NCBI GenBank assembly: GCA_018700895.1
Contig: JABIUV010000056.1
Location: 1 to 64,000, forward strand
Source: Bacteroidota bacterium
Lineage (GTDB): Bacteria; Bacteroidota; Bacteroidia; NS11-12g; UBA9320
Direction: 5' to 3'
DNA length: 64,000 bases
The notes beneath the pieces are model-generated. The model saw only the letters and a list, made by a program, of their open reading frames with translations. It was not told where the DNA came from and did no database searches. Numbering within the stretch: position 1 is the stretch's first letter; the number at the start of each line of letters is the position of its first letter. Both the position numbers and the translations under genes were made by a program. Of this stretch, positions 35,898 to 45,329 are shown in pieces.

Positions 35898-37454
35898 ATG
35901 ACAAAAAACATCTTCATCACTGCCTTAGCATTCTTTGCTATCACTGCAAATGCTCAAAGCCCAAGCGATAAACTTTGGCACCTCCAGCCATATAGCAAAA
36001 CGGGTAACTCCGGCATAGGATTGGAAGAAGCCAAAGAACTCGTAAAAGGTAAAACTCCTGAAACGGTGATAGTAGCCATAGCAGATGCAGGAGTAGATAT
36101 AGAACATCCTGACCTCAAAACTATGCTATGGACTAACAAGGACGAAATTCCTGATAATGGCATAGATGATGACAATAACGGATACATTGACGATGTGTAC
36201 GGTTGGAATTTTTGTGGTGAAACGACATTCGACAATATGGAGCTTACTAGAGAGTATGCTCGCCTCAATGCTAAATATGAACTTCAAATAAGGCATCTAA
36301 CCAATGTTGCGGAGTACAATCGATACCTAGAGCTAAAAGAAAAGTACCACAAAGAGCACGAAGAGGCCAAACAAACGTTCGGAATATTAGAGCTAATAAT
36401 GGGCGGAATGGAAGCCCTAGAAGAAAATCACGGCGAGGAGATGACCATAGAAGAAGTACAGAATCATCCCCCCCGCAATAAGAAAGAACAAATAGCAAAG
36501 AATATTTTGCTCGCAAACGCCAAGCGATCTAAAGATCCTTTCGATTTCAAAGCACTAAAAGATGAAATGCAAGAAGGCTACGACCATTATGACTTCATGT
36601 ATAATTACGCCTACAATGCCAATTTTGATCCTCGCGAAAAAAAAGTAGGCGATGATTATGCTAACGCCACAGAAACCGGCTATGGTAATAACAAGGTTTA
36701 CTATGGGGAGCGTTTTTCGAATCACGGAACACACGTAGCTGGCATAGTAGCTGCTGATGCTAGCAATGATTTTGGTGCTGAGGGTATATGCCAAAGCTGT
36801 GAAATAATGAGTATACGCAATGTACCCGAAGGTGATGAACGTGACAAAGATGTAGCCAATGCCATACGTTATGCCGCAGATAATGGTGCTAAGATTGTAA
36901 ATATGAGCTTCGGTAAGGGCTACGCATATAGGCCAGAAGTAGTACAAGATGCTATACGCTATGCTGAGAGTAAAGGAGTACTATTGATACATGCTGCGGG
37001 TAACTCAGGCCAAAACAATGATGAGTCTGACAATTTCCCCAACGATAATAACGATGCTTATAACAATTGGATAGAAGTAGGAGCAAGCAACTGGGAAGAA
37101 AAGCCAGCTGCTTTAGCCGTTTTTAGCAATTACGGAAAACAAGAAGTCGACCTTTTTGCACCAGGAGTAGCTATTTATAGCACCACTCCAGAAGGACAAT
37201 ACGAAGCTTTTGACGGAACGAGTATGGCTAGTCCGGTCGTAGCAGGAGTAGCAGCTTTTGTATGGAGCTACTACCCCACTCTTACCGCTGCTCAGCTCAA
37301 AGAAATACTTGTAAATAGTGCCATACCCATAAAAGGAAGAAACCGTATTCCGGGTTCACGCAGAAAAAAAGGAGTAAAAAAACTCTCAAAAACTGGCGGT
37401 GAGGTTAATCTTCCTGCGGCACTTATTTTAGCAGAGCTAATGCTCAACAAGTAA
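35898..37454 (+). CDS. secreted S8 subtilisin-like peptidase
   Basis: A 518-aa serine protease. The start is ATG 35898 with a Sec signal peptide ending near TANA-QS (residue 19); the longer frame adds 12 residues without a signal. Catalytic residues are Asp63 (AIADAGVD), His276 (NHGTHVAG) and Ser442 (GTSMASP). The large insert between Asp and His (residues 100-270), with helical charged stretches, is typical of Bacteroidota subtilases. No C-terminal secretion domain was seen, so it is likely periplasmic or surface-exposed. It lies 19 nt after the carboxylase and 4 nt before the amidohydrolase. Confidence 0.92.
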   Translation: MTKNIFITALAFFAITANAQSPSDKLWHLQPYSKTGNSGIGLEEAKELVKGKTPETVIVAIADAGVDIEHPDLKTMLWTNKDEIPDNGIDDDNNGYIDDVYGWNFCGETTFDNMELTREYARLNAKYELQIRHLTNVAEYNRYLELKEKYHKEHEEAKQTFGILELIMGGMEALEENHGEEMTIEEVQNHPPRNKKEQIAKNILLANAKRSKDPFDFKALKDEMQEGYDHYDFMYNYAYNANFDPREKKVGDDYANATETGYGNNKVYYGERFSNHGTHVAGIVAADASNDFGAEGICQSCEIMSIRNVPEGDERDKDVANAIRYAADNGAKIVNMSFGKGYAYRPEVVQDAIRYAESKGVLLIHAAGNSGQNNDESDNFPNDNNDAYNNWIEVGASNWEEKPAALAVFSNYGKQEVDLFAPGVAIYSTTPEGQYEAFDGTSMASPVVAGVAAFVWSYYPTLTAAQLKEILVNSAIPIKGRNRIPGSRRKKGVKKLSKTGGEVNLPAALILAELMLNK

Positions 37455-37458
37455 GATT

Positions 37459-39063
37459 GTGATCAAACAAGTTTTACTTGCCGTTGCATTGCTGGGTCTC
37501 ATAGCTTGTGGGCAACCGAAAACACAAGTAGACTACATCATATCCGCACAACGTATATACGTCTGCAATGAGGCTTTTGATGTAGCTGAAGCGATGGCAG
37601 TGCAAGGAGATACCATAGTAAACTACGGAACGCTTAGCGATATAGAATCAAAATATGAAGGTAAGCGTATCGCCCACCACGGATACATCTACCCCGGTTT
37701 TATAGACGCTCACTCCCATTTTTATGGATACGGTAAAACGCTTACTAAGGTAGACTTACGAGGCACATACAGCCTCGAAAATGTGGTAGATGAGGTGGTA
37801 AAATTTGCTCAAACAAATAAAAACTACTGGGTGACCGGAAGAGGTTGGGACCAAACCGATTGGGTACAACAAGGTTCTGTAAGTAATACGAGGTTAAACA
37901 TTTTCTTACCCAATACTCCGGTATTCATAAAGCGGATAGACGGTCATGCTGGCCTAGCCAATGCCAAAGCTCTTGAACTAGCAGGTATAACGCCAAGCAC
38001 CAAAGTACAAGGCGGAACGATAGAAACTAAAAACGGCGTACTCACTGGAGTACTTACCGACAATGCGATGGCACTGATAGACGACATCATCCCTGAGCCC
38101 TCACGAGCGAGCCAGATAGAAGCCTTATTGCAAGCCGATAAAAACTGCCTCGCAGCAGGACTAACAACTGTTTCTGATGCGGGACTTGACTTAAATACTA
38201 TTTTACTGATAGACAGCCTACAGAAAACAGGAGCCCTGAGCATACGCGTATATGCTATGGCAAATCCTAATAAAGAAAATTTTTCATACTTCGAAAAAAA
38301 TGGGGCCATATCTACTGATAAATTGCAGGTCTCCTCTTTTAAAATATATGCTGACGGAGCATTGGGCAGTCGCGGGGCTAAAATGAAACAGGCCTACTGT
38401 GACCACCCAAATCATACAGGTGTATGGGTTACTAAACCCGAGCAGATAGACGCACTGTGTGAACGCATCTTTGCTATGGATTTTCAAGCCAATACCCACT
38501 GTATAGGCGATAGTGCTAATAGACTAACCTTAGATACTTACGCCAAATACCTCAAAGGCAAAAACGACAAACGCTGGCGAATAGAACACGCTCAAGTGGT
38601 TACCCCTGCTGACAGAGCATTATTTACACAATATAACATCCTACCAAGTGTACAACCTACCCACGCCACCAGCGATATGAACTGGGCCGCAGATAGACTA
38701 TGTAATACCCGAATGGATGGTGCGTATGCATACAAAAGTTTACTTGCCTTGAACGGCTATTTACCATTGGGAACTGACTTCCCCGTAGAGGAGATTTACC
38801 CCTTACACACGTTTCACGCAGCGGTATATAGACAAGACTTGAATATGAAACCCCTTGGTGGATTTATGCCCAAGGAGGCACTGTCTACCCAACAGGCACT
38901 TATGGGAATGACCCTTTGGGCGGCCAAAGCCAATCGTATGGAGGACAAAGTGGGGAGTTTAGAATCTGGCAAACTGGCTGACTATGTCGTGCTGGATACA
39001 GACATTGTATATGAGAAATATATGCTCAAGACTAAAGTATTAACCACTGCTTTGGCAGAGTAG
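37459..39063 (+). CDS. amidohydrolase lipoprotein (YtcJ-like)
   Basis: A 534-aa secreted metal-dependent hydrolase. A signal peptide with lipobox LIACGQ (Cys17) anchors it to a membrane. The metal-site motif HSHFYGYG is followed by the GRGWDQTDW and GHAGLANAKAL blocks, RIEHAQV and LGTDFPVE, typical of YtcJ/amidohydrolase 3. The natural substrate is not known. The start is GTG 37459, 4 nt after the protease stop, so both envelope hydrolases are probably co-expressed. Confidence 0.9.
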   Translation: MIKQVLLAVALLGLIACGQPKTQVDYIISAQRIYVCNEAFDVAEAMAVQGDTIVNYGTLSDIESKYEGKRIAHHGYIYPGFIDAHSHFYGYGKTLTKVDLRGTYSLENVVDEVVKFAQTNKNYWVTGRGWDQTDWVQQGSVSNTRLNIFLPNTPVFIKRIDGHAGLANAKALELAGITPSTKVQGGTIETKNGVLTGVLTDNAMALIDDIIPEPSRASQIEALLQADKNCLAAGLTTVSDAGLDLNTILLIDSLQKTGALSIRVYAMANPNKENFSYFEKNGAISTDKLQVSSFKIYADGALGSRGAKMKQAYCDHPNHTGVWVTKPEQIDALCERIFAMDFQANTHCIGDSANRLTLDTYAKYLKGKNDKRWRIEHAQVVTPADRALFTQYNILPSVQPTHATSDMNWAADRLCNTRMDGAYAYKSLLALNGYLPLGTDFPVEEIYPLHTFHAAVYRQDLNMKPLGGFMPKEALSTQQALMGMTLWAAKANRMEDKVGSLESGKLADYVVLDTDIVYEKYMLKTKVLTTALAE

Positions 39064-39066
39064 CCA

Positions 39067-39747
39067 TTACTCTAATTTCTTGATGCCCTCTATTTGCCAC
39101 TGATGCATGCGAGACATTTCGTTTAATAATAATTGAGCTTGCTCTGAAGCTACTTGGGGTAACTCACTGTCCAATGCCACTTGGCGTATAGTCTCAGTAC
39201 ATTGCTTTTGTATTGCGTTAAAATCATCGTTATTGAACTTATTAAAGATGCCATTTTCGAGGTTGTAATACTTAATATCTGGACTCAAACTAAGGATGTG
39301 AGGTTCTGGAGCTTGAAGTAAAACTATTTTGCCATTAGCTTCATCTATGTCCCACTTCATCTTACTAAAGTCGTAACCCATCTGTACGTGGGCTTTTACG
39401 ATCACAAGAGCTTTCTTAGTGCTTGGTAAAATGCTCAATCGCTGTTTGGTATCTGCAAAATCTACAATCTCCGTAAATTGCCCTTCTGCAGTTACTACTT
39501 TAAAAACACGCTTGAGTGCTTCTACCACTACTACGCTATTGATCTCGGTAACGCTTTTTGAACGTGGTACATTGACCCGATATTTGAACCAAAGCAACAA
39601 ACTAGCTAGAATGAGAATTCCCAATCCTGCTACTAAAAATAAGACACCTACTAAAGAGCTATTGCCCAGGGTGCTATAAATAAAAATGGACGATAACAGG
39701 GCTAAAATCCCTCCTATCGTCCATAATATTTTTTTCAGTTTCCCCAT
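39067..39747 (-). CDS. DUF4230 membrane protein
   Basis: A 226-aa protein with two N-terminal membrane helices (residues ~8-27 and 33-55) and a DUF4230 domain (about 70-220) with EINSVVVVEALKRVFKVVTAE and the LPSTKKALVIVKAHVQMGYD segment. Function unknown. It begins 15 nt downstream of the gltA stop, in the same direction, so it may share its transcript. It converges with the amidohydrolase, stop codons 3 nt apart. Confidence 0.82.
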   Translation of the reverse strand: MGKLKKILWTIGGILALLSSIFIYSTLGNSSLVGVLFLVAGLGILILASLLLWFKYRVNVPRSKSVTEINSVVVVEALKRVFKVVTAEGQFTEIVDFADTKQRLSILPSTKKALVIVKAHVQMGYDFSKMKWDIDEANGKIVLLQAPEPHILSLSPDIKYYNLENGIFNKFNNDDFNAIQKQCTETIRQVALDSELPQVASEQAQLLLNEMSRMHQWQIEGIKKLE

Positions 39748-39762
39748 GTTGGGTAAAAAAGT

Positions 39763-41052
39763 TTACCCTCTTTTATCCATAGGCACGAAGTCTCTGCTTA
39801 CTGGGCCTGTGTATATTTGGCGTGGTCGGCCAATAGGATGTTTGTCTTCCATCATTTCTTTCCACTGTGCTATCCATCCTGGTAAGCGGCCTAATGCAAA
39901 TAGTACTGTGAACATTTCTACCGGGAATCCCATTGCTCTGTATATGATTCCTGAGTAGAAATCTACGTTAGGGAATAACTTACGCTCTACAAAATAAGGA
40001 TCACTGAGTGCCGCTTGCTCTAGTTTCTTAGCTATTTCAAGTGTCGGGTCATTTACTCCTAATTTCTCTAATACCTCATCTGCTGATTTTTTGATAATCT
40101 TGGCACGTGGGTCAAAGTTTTTGTAAACTCTGTGTCCGAAGCCCATAAGTCTGAATGGATCATTCCTATCCTTAGCCTTATCAATATATTTTTGAGCATC
40201 GCCACCATCTGCTTGTATTGCTTCTAGCATTTCTATCACTTTTTGGTTTGCACCACCGTGAAGCGGACCCCAAAGTGCAGCAACACCGGCCGATACACTT
40301 GCATAAAGATTGGCATGACTACTACCTACTAAACGTACTGTAGAAGCTGAGCAATTCTGCTCGTGATCAGCGTGTAGTATCATTAACTTATTCATAGCTC
40401 TTACGAGTACAGGATCTAGGTCGTAATCCTCAGTTACGTGCTTGAATGTCATATTCAAGTAGTTCTCTACGTACGTAAGGTTATTTTGCGGATAAATGAG
40501 TGGATGACCGATTCTGTTTTTGGAAATCATTGCACAGATAGTAGGCATCTTGGCCAGTAATCGTGTGATAGTTCTCATACGTGCCTCTTCTCCTGCATTG
40601 GGATCTAGGCTCTCTGGATAAAAAGAAGAAAGCGAAGAAATCATCGCTATCAACTGACCCATTGGATGACTGCCCGTAGGCCAAGCATCAAATATATTTT
40701 GGATATCACCGTTTACTAGCGTATGTCTTCTTATCTCATTATCCCACGTAGCATACTCCTCTTTGGTAGGTAACTCTCCGTGTATGAGTAGGTAAGCTAC
40801 TTCTAAGAATTCCGCTTTATCTGCCAATTCTTCTATAGAATATCCTCTATGACGAAGGATACCTTGCTCACCGTCTAGGTAAGTAATACCTGAGGTAGTT
40901 GCACCTGTATTTTTATACCCAAAATCAAGGGTAACAGCACCCGTAGAACCACGTAGTTTACTAATATCTATACCTACTTCGCTTTCAGTACCTACCACTA
41001 GAGGAAGTTCGGTTTCTTGGCCCTGAATATTAATTTTTGCTGTTTCTAACAT
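39763..41052 (-). CDS. gltA: citrate synthase
   Basis: Condenses acetyl-CoA and oxaloacetate. The 429-aa type II enzyme has LDFGYKNTGATTSGITYLDG, GILRHRGYSIEELA, the HADHEQNCSAST active-site block, HGGANQKVIEML, FGHRVYKNFDPR and KLFPNVDFYSG with the catalytic Asp. The start is ATG 41052 (LETAKINIQG); the longer frame to 41115 contains the -7 box TAAATTTG, so it is not coding. Confidence 0.97.
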   Translation of the reverse strand: MLETAKINIQGQETELPLVVGTESEVGIDISKLRGSTGAVTLDFGYKNTGATTSGITYLDGEQGILRHRGYSIEELADKAEFLEVAYLLIHGELPTKEEYATWDNEIRRHTLVNGDIQNIFDAWPTGSHPMGQLIAMISSLSSFYPESLDPNAGEEARMRTITRLLAKMPTICAMISKNRIGHPLIYPQNNLTYVENYLNMTFKHVTEDYDLDPVLVRAMNKLMILHADHEQNCSASTVRLVGSSHANLYASVSAGVAALWGPLHGGANQKVIEMLEAIQADGGDAQKYIDKAKDRNDPFRLMGFGHRVYKNFDPRAKIIKKSADEVLEKLGVNDPTLEIAKKLEQAALSDPYFVERKLFPNVDFYSGIIYRAMGFPVEMFTVLFALGRLPGWIAQWKEMMEDKHPIGRPRQIYTGPVSRDFVPMDKRG

Positions 41053-41094
41053 TGGTTTATTCCTGTTTGTTTCCTGATAAATGGATGATTGTTG

Positions 41095-41124
41095 CAAATT
41101 TATCGCTTTTGCCACACTATCAAA
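41095..41124 (-). promoter_or_regulatory. promoter of gltA
   Basis: Minus strand: TTTG (41121-41124), 18-nt spacer, TAAATTTG (41095-41102). This is the same spacing as the mvaD promoter. The ATG is 42 nt downstream. Confidence 0.7.
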
Positions 41125-41292
41125 GGATAAACAATGCTTTAATTGCCTTATTAGAATAATTTCTCAGAAAAAAAATAAAACTCTCAGTCTAAACCGCATA
41201 ATCAAGTCGCCTAATTACTTTTTTACCTCAAAAAAAAGCAGTGTATGTGAAAATTTATGTTGATTTGTCTCTCCTTACAAAAAAGAATAAAC

Positions 41293-41955
41293 ATGTCTGA
41301 AGATATAGTAAACATCATAGGAGGGTTAAATAATAAAGCCGCATTAAAACAACACGTGTATCGTAATACGCTTACCGTTTTTGAGCAATTGAAAAAATGT
41401 GCAACTGAAATAGCAGAGCATCTAACACCTCAGGTGGTGGAACAGGATGAATCATTAGAGGTAGAACTCGTAGAAGTAAGTGATTTTGAATTTCATCTCA
41501 AATTCAGTGGTGATACCATATCATTCATTATGCATACCAATGTATTTAGTTTTCCGCCTGAGCACGAAATAAGCAAAAGCCCTTACGTACTAGAGGCTCC
41601 CACTCGCGGCTATTGTGGTATGATACAAGCTTACAATTTCCTTTCAGACTCACTCAAGTATCAACGCCTTGCAGATGTAGGTTATCTCCTTGCACGATTA
41701 TTTATCAATGCTGAAGGACATTTTTATGTGGATGGACAACGCCAGTTGGATTTTCTCTACAAAGACTTTACCACGCAAGAAATAGAAACCGAGGCAATCG
41801 TAAAGATTATAGAACAAACCATGCTTTACGCATTAGACTTTGACTTATATGTGCCGCCTATGGAAGCCATGAGCGAAATCACGCTGCAGCAGAAAAAAGT
41901 ATTCAATAACCCCAGTGGACTAGCTACAGGCAAGCGATTGGGTTTCAAGAGCTAA
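41293..41955 (+). CDS. conserved Bacteroidota protein of unknown function
   Basis: A 220-aa protein. It starts SEDIVNIIGGLNNKAALKQ and contains FIMHTNVFSFPPEH and YCGMIQAYNFLSDSLKYQR, followed by GYLLARLFINAEGHFYVDGQRQLDFLY, a sequence I recognise as a recurrent Bacteroidota hypothetical without a name. No signal peptide or membrane segment. The start is ATG 41293; the longer frame is not conserved. Confidence 0.8.
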   Translation: MSEDIVNIIGGLNNKAALKQHVYRNTLTVFEQLKKCATEIAEHLTPQVVEQDESLEVELVEVSDFEFHLKFSGDTISFIMHTNVFSFPPEHEISKSPYVLEAPTRGYCGMIQAYNFLSDSLKYQRLADVGYLLARLFINAEGHFYVDGQRQLDFLYKDFTTQEIETEAIVKIIEQTMLYALDFDLYVPPMEAMSEITLQQKKVFNNPSGLATGKRLGFKS

Positions 41956-42000
41956 TTGTTTGTATTTTTCGAGTCGGCTCAGTATTTAGACTCAGCTTCT

Positions 42001-42008
42001 TATATTCG
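42001..42008 (+). promoter_or_regulatory. -7 box of small membrane gene
   Basis: TATATTCG ends only 3 nt before ATG 42012, so transcription should begin at or near the start codon. Confidence 0.5.
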
Positions 42009-42011
42009 ATT

Positions 42012-42409
42012 ATGGAAAACGAATTTATAGAGGTAATGCGGTTAAAAACCAACGCTCAATTATTTCTAATACTAAGAAATAATAAAGACTATAATCTGCT
42101 GGCGATAGAGGCCGTAAAAATCATTATTAATGAGCGAAATCTATCCGACTATGAACTTCAACAAGAACAAGATCACATTGATGATTTAGGACAGGTAAAG
42201 GAACTCAAAGCTCAAGAAACACTCGAGTCTCATAGGAAAGTACTCAATTTATCTATCCTCTATCTGGGCTGATACAACTCGTTAGTTTCGACACAGCAGA
42301 TGGATATGAACGCAAAGTGAAGGAGGCTAATACGTGGGCCAAAAGAGGGTGCTTATTTTATATCGGTATATTTATACTACTTATGCTCCTTACAGCTATA
42401 GTATCTTAG
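42012..42409 (+). pseudogene. frameshifted small membrane protein
   Basis: Frame A (42012-42272) gives 86 residues of a soluble alpha-helical protein and then an early stop. Frame B continues from about 42245 with IQLVSFDTADGYERKVKEAN and a C-terminal membrane helix (FYIGIFILLMLLTAIV) to a TAG at 42407-42409. Adding one T to the TTT at 42248-42250 joins them to a protein of about 132 aa. The reconstructed stop overlaps the convergent small-protein gene by 4 bp, which supports the ancestral frame. It could be a real inactivation or a homopolymer base-call error. Family not recognised. Confidence 0.7.
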
Positions 42410-42690
42410 GTATTCGTTTCCATCCATTCTATCCCGTTGGCGGTGGCTTTAAACGAGCTTTCTCTCATCTTGTCACTATCATACACCCAAGTAAGACTCA
42501 CAGCTTCATTGGCCGCTACTAGCAGTTTGAAGTGTATCAAATTTTTAATCGCATCAGCAATGATACCTTCCTTCTCCTCGGTTGTGCATTCGCAAATTAT
42601 GGACTCAAAGCTTTCAGCAAATATGCATAATCTCAGCACTTCAGCTTCCAATTCTGGCAGTTCTATTAACGCTGTTTTCGTTCTTTCCAT
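42406..42690 (-). CDS. small winged-helix-like protein
   Basis: A 94-aa soluble protein, start ATG 42690. It is helical, with LIELPELEAEVLRLCIFAESF and NLIHFKLLVAANEAVSL, and ends in SSFKATANGIEWMETN, an arrangement that resembles small winged-helix proteins. Its start overlaps the end of the glycosyltransferase gene by 25 bp and its stop overlaps the convergent frameshifted gene by 4 bp. Confidence 0.65.
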   Translation of the reverse strand: MERTKTALIELPELEAEVLRLCIFAESFESIICECTTEEKEGIIADAIKNLIHFKLLVAANEAVSLTWVYDSDKMRESSFKATANGIEWMETNT

Positions 42691-43763
42691 TGATATTTTA
42701 ATACTTGAGATAAAGGAGGTATGAGAGCCATATAAAGTATGTGAAACGGCTGACCCAACAGAATGTTTGTAAACCAAAAAGAGATATCAAAAAAGTCTAC
42801 AAACTTGCTATAGAATCGGTCTTCGGCAAGTACTTTTAGTATCACCAAAAAGGCTGCAGCGGTGCAACCTATGGCAGAGAAAGACAGTAAGGAAGTCAAG
42901 ATAAGTACATTATACAGCCACACTGCTATAAGTATCCACCGATTGGTGGCAATATCGTACTCCCCATTTTTGCTCGCCCATCGCAATCGCTGATTCCAAA
43001 ACGCACGAAAACTCGATGGTCCATCCGTAGTAACAATGGCTAATTTGTTCTTTACAAAGGCAATACCTCCAGGATGAGCATGATAAGCACTCTGCAATAA
43101 AAATATATCATCTCCGCTCGCTGCAGATTCATTCAAATCGACATTAGCAATGAGTGGTCTGCGGTACGCTAAGTTGGCAGCATTGCATATCATAGGCATT
43201 CTCCACCTTATATGTGCAGCACCTATAGCAATGAGTCCTGCGAAATCGAGAGAGACTATATGTTGCCAAAAATTAGAAGCTGGACTAAATTTCACTGGAC
43301 CACAGGCTAAGGAGATCCTATCTTCCTGAAACGGATTTAGCATTGCCAAGAGCCAAGTAGAAGACAATCTACAATCTGCGTCTGTTTGTATGATAATATC
43401 TCCTGTACACACCTCCCAACCGCATTTGATTGCTGCTTTTTTGCCTACACCGGTGTTAAGTACGCATTCTACATCTAATTTCCCTTGATAGCTTGTTACT
43501 ATCTCGGCTCCTCTGTCGGTGGAGTGGTCGTTTACGAATACCACTTGTACGTCACTATTTCCTATTTCTAAATTTTCTAAATCACGTATCAAATGATGAA
43601 CGTTGCCTTCCTCATTTCTAAATGGGATGAGAATACTCACTAGGTATTTCCCTTCGGACAGGGCTTCCGTGTCTGAAATATCCGACCATAATATGGCATA
43701 CTTGCTGAGTAATGATACGTAACCTACTCCCGCTAACAATATGACGAATATATATACAATCAT
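42666..43763 (-). CDS. family 2 glycosyltransferase
   Basis: A 365-aa processive-type glycosyltransferase. The GT-A domain begins with VSILIPFRNEEGNVHH, contains VVFVNDHSTD and the DADC motif in IIIQTDADCRL, and the QxxRW-type motif QRLRWASKNGEY. N-terminal and C-terminal hydrophobic segments anchor it to the membrane. Its N-terminal ATG overlaps the stop of the flippase-like gene by 4 bp. Its likely product is a lipid-linked or membrane-exported glycan; the acceptor is unknown. Confidence 0.87.
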   Translation of the reverse strand: MIVYIFVILLAGVGYVSLLSKYAILWSDISDTEALSEGKYLVSILIPFRNEEGNVHHLIRDLENLEIGNSDVQVVFVNDHSTDRGAEIVTSYQGKLDVECVLNTGVGKKAAIKCGWEVCTGDIIIQTDADCRLSSTWLLAMLNPFQEDRISLACGPVKFSPASNFWQHIVSLDFAGLIAIGAAHIRWRMPMICNAANLAYRRPLIANVDLNESAASGDDIFLLQSAYHAHPGGIAFVKNKLAIVTTDGPSSFRAFWNQRLRWASKNGEYDIATNRWILIAVWLYNVLILTSLLSFSAIGCTAAAFLVILKVLAEDRFYSKFVDFFDISFWFTNILLGQPFHILYMALIPPLSQVLKYQWKERKQR

Positions 43764-44722
43764 CGTTGCCTGATGGTACTAATCAACAAATAAATGGTCC
43801 CTAATAGTCCTGGCAATATAAGATTGATAAACCACAAGCAGGTTACTGCCTGCACCATAGCATAATCCATAAGATACGCTCCAAAAAGCAATTGAGATAC
43901 TGCGACTCTCACGCCTACATCAGAAACCGCAGGCACCGGCACCAAACTCTGCATAAGATAAGCAATAGGAACAAAAAGCAATGCACTCATAGGCATAGCA
44001 AAGTCCGAAAACAACTGCAAAAAGAGATAGAACTGAAGAGTGAATGCAACATATCGAATAAATGCAAGCAGTACCACTTTGCTGTACAAGGTGCTATCGT
44101 ATTTTTTTATTAGGTTTAGAGTCTTGGCAATTTTGCGTGGTAACAGCTGCAATACCCAAGGCAGTATACGTTTTATATTTAGTACAAAGAGTACAATAAC
44201 CACAGACGAAATTAGCACATACACCAACTTAGATGTATCTGCTAAGTCTCCACCGAAATCGGTAAAAAGCACCGCAATGCCAATACACGATAAGCCCAAG
44301 CTGTAAGTCATTAGCACTTGTGCAATATTGCCACCTACGGTAGCTATCACTACTTTTAGCGGATGTAGTTTTTTGAGTAATAGCCCACGACCAATATACT
44401 CTCCCGTGCGAGCAGGGGTGAAATTACTAATAGCCATTCCACCTAGTATAGTCAAAAATGCTCTGAGATTAGATAATTTCACTTCTCCAGCTATCAACAA
44501 CTTAAATTTTTGGGCTTCAGAATTCCAGTTGACTAGTGCTAACAAGACAATAGCAACAAAAAGTAGAATATTTTCGCTGAGGTGTAGAGATACATCCCTC
44601 AGCAGGTTTCCTTCTAAGCCCTGAATTTGCCGTACAAAAAAGTACACCGACAAGGCACTGAATACCCACTTTAGCAACGGGTTTAGGCGTTTATATCCTT
44701 TAAGTTGGTCTGTTTTACTCAC
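43760..44722 (-). CDS. lysylphosphatidylglycerol-synthase-like (UPF0104) membrane protein
   Basis: A 320-aa polytopic membrane protein with about eight helices. The motif TPARTGEYIGRGLLL matches the UPF0104/LPG_synthase_TM (flippase-like) family. It lacks the soluble aminoacyl-transferase domain of MprF, so it probably moves a lipid rather than aminoacylating it. It is the first gene of an operon with the glycosyltransferase and a small protein. The start is GTG 44722; ruvC is divergent at 44758, so the shared promoter region is only 35 bp. Confidence 0.85.
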   Translation of the reverse strand: MSKTDQLKGYKRLNPLLKWVFSALSVYFFVRQIQGLEGNLLRDVSLHLSENILLFVAIVLLALVNWNSEAQKFKLLIAGEVKLSNLRAFLTILGGMAISNFTPARTGEYIGRGLLLKKLHPLKVVIATVGGNIAQVLMTYSLGLSCIGIAVLFTDFGGDLADTSKLVYVLISSVVIVLFVLNIKRILPWVLQLLPRKIAKTLNLIKKYDSTLYSKVVLLAFIRYVAFTLQFYLFLQLFSDFAMPMSALLFVPIAYLMQSLVPVPAVSDVGVRVAVSQLLFGAYLMDYAMVQAVTCLWFINLILPGLLGTIYLLISTIRQR

Positions 44723-44741
44723 GTGTGCAAATGATATACTG

Positions 44742-44749
44742 TACCTTTG
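44742..44749 (+). promoter_or_regulatory. -7 box of ruvC
   Basis: TACCTTTG, exact TAnnTTTG, ends 8 nt before GTG 44758. An imperfect box on the minus strand at 44728-44735 could serve the divergent membrane gene. Confidence 0.55.
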
Positions 44750-44757
44750 TGCTAAGC

Positions 44758-45327
44758 GTGGCGAAAGATAACAATTACGACAAGATAATACTGGGTATAG
44801 ACCCCGGCACCAATATAGCTGGCTATGGCGTGATAGGTATTAGTAAAGACAACATGAAACTTATCAGCATGGGTATTTTTGATATGCGTAAAGAGAAGAA
44901 TCACGCGATGAAGTTGCAAAGCATCTTTGAGCAATGCACCAGGCTCATAGACACCTACCTGCCCGACGAGGTGGCACTTGAGGCTCCATTTATGGGTAAG
45001 AATCCTCAGAGTATGTTGAAACTAGGTAGGGCTCAAGGCGTAAGTATGGCCGCCGCATTGAATCGTAAGCTTCCTGTTTTTGAATATGCTCCTAAGCGAG
45101 TGAAGCAGAGTGTAACTGGGCGTGGTACCGCTACCAAAGAACAAGTAGCGAGTATGGTTATGGCTCTACTCAAACTCAAAACACAACATAGTAAACTAGA
45201 TGCAAGTGATGCTGTTGCTGTGGCTATATGCCACCATTTTATGTATAAACCAGGAATGGAACAATCCACTGAGCACTATGGGGGGTGGGGTAGTTTTATT
45301 TCTAAAAACCCCGATAAACTTAAATAA
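44758..45327 (+). CDS. ruvC: Holliday junction resolvase RuvC
   Basis: Endonuclease that resolves Holliday junctions with RuvAB. The 189-aa protein has catalytic Asp15 (LGIDPGTN), Glu in ALEAPFMG and the two Asp residues in KLDASDAVAVAICH. The start is GTG 44758, placing a VAKDNNYDKIILG N-terminus like those of Bacteroidota RuvC; earlier ATGs would begin upstream of the -7 box. It ends 2 nt from the convergent HIT gene. Confidence 0.96.
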   Translation: MAKDNNYDKIILGIDPGTNIAGYGVIGISKDNMKLISMGIFDMRKEKNHAMKLQSIFEQCTRLIDTYLPDEVALEAPFMGKNPQSMLKLGRAQGVSMAAALNRKLPVFEYAPKRVKQSVTGRGTATKEQVASMVMALLKLKTQHSKLDASDAVAVAICHHFMYKPGMEQSTEHYGGWGSFISKNPDKLK

Positions 45328-45329
45328 GG

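Noticed and set aside
39763-41115. gltA starting at 41115
   Set aside because: The 21 extra codons contain the TAAATTTG -7 box; the conserved protein begins at ATG 41052.
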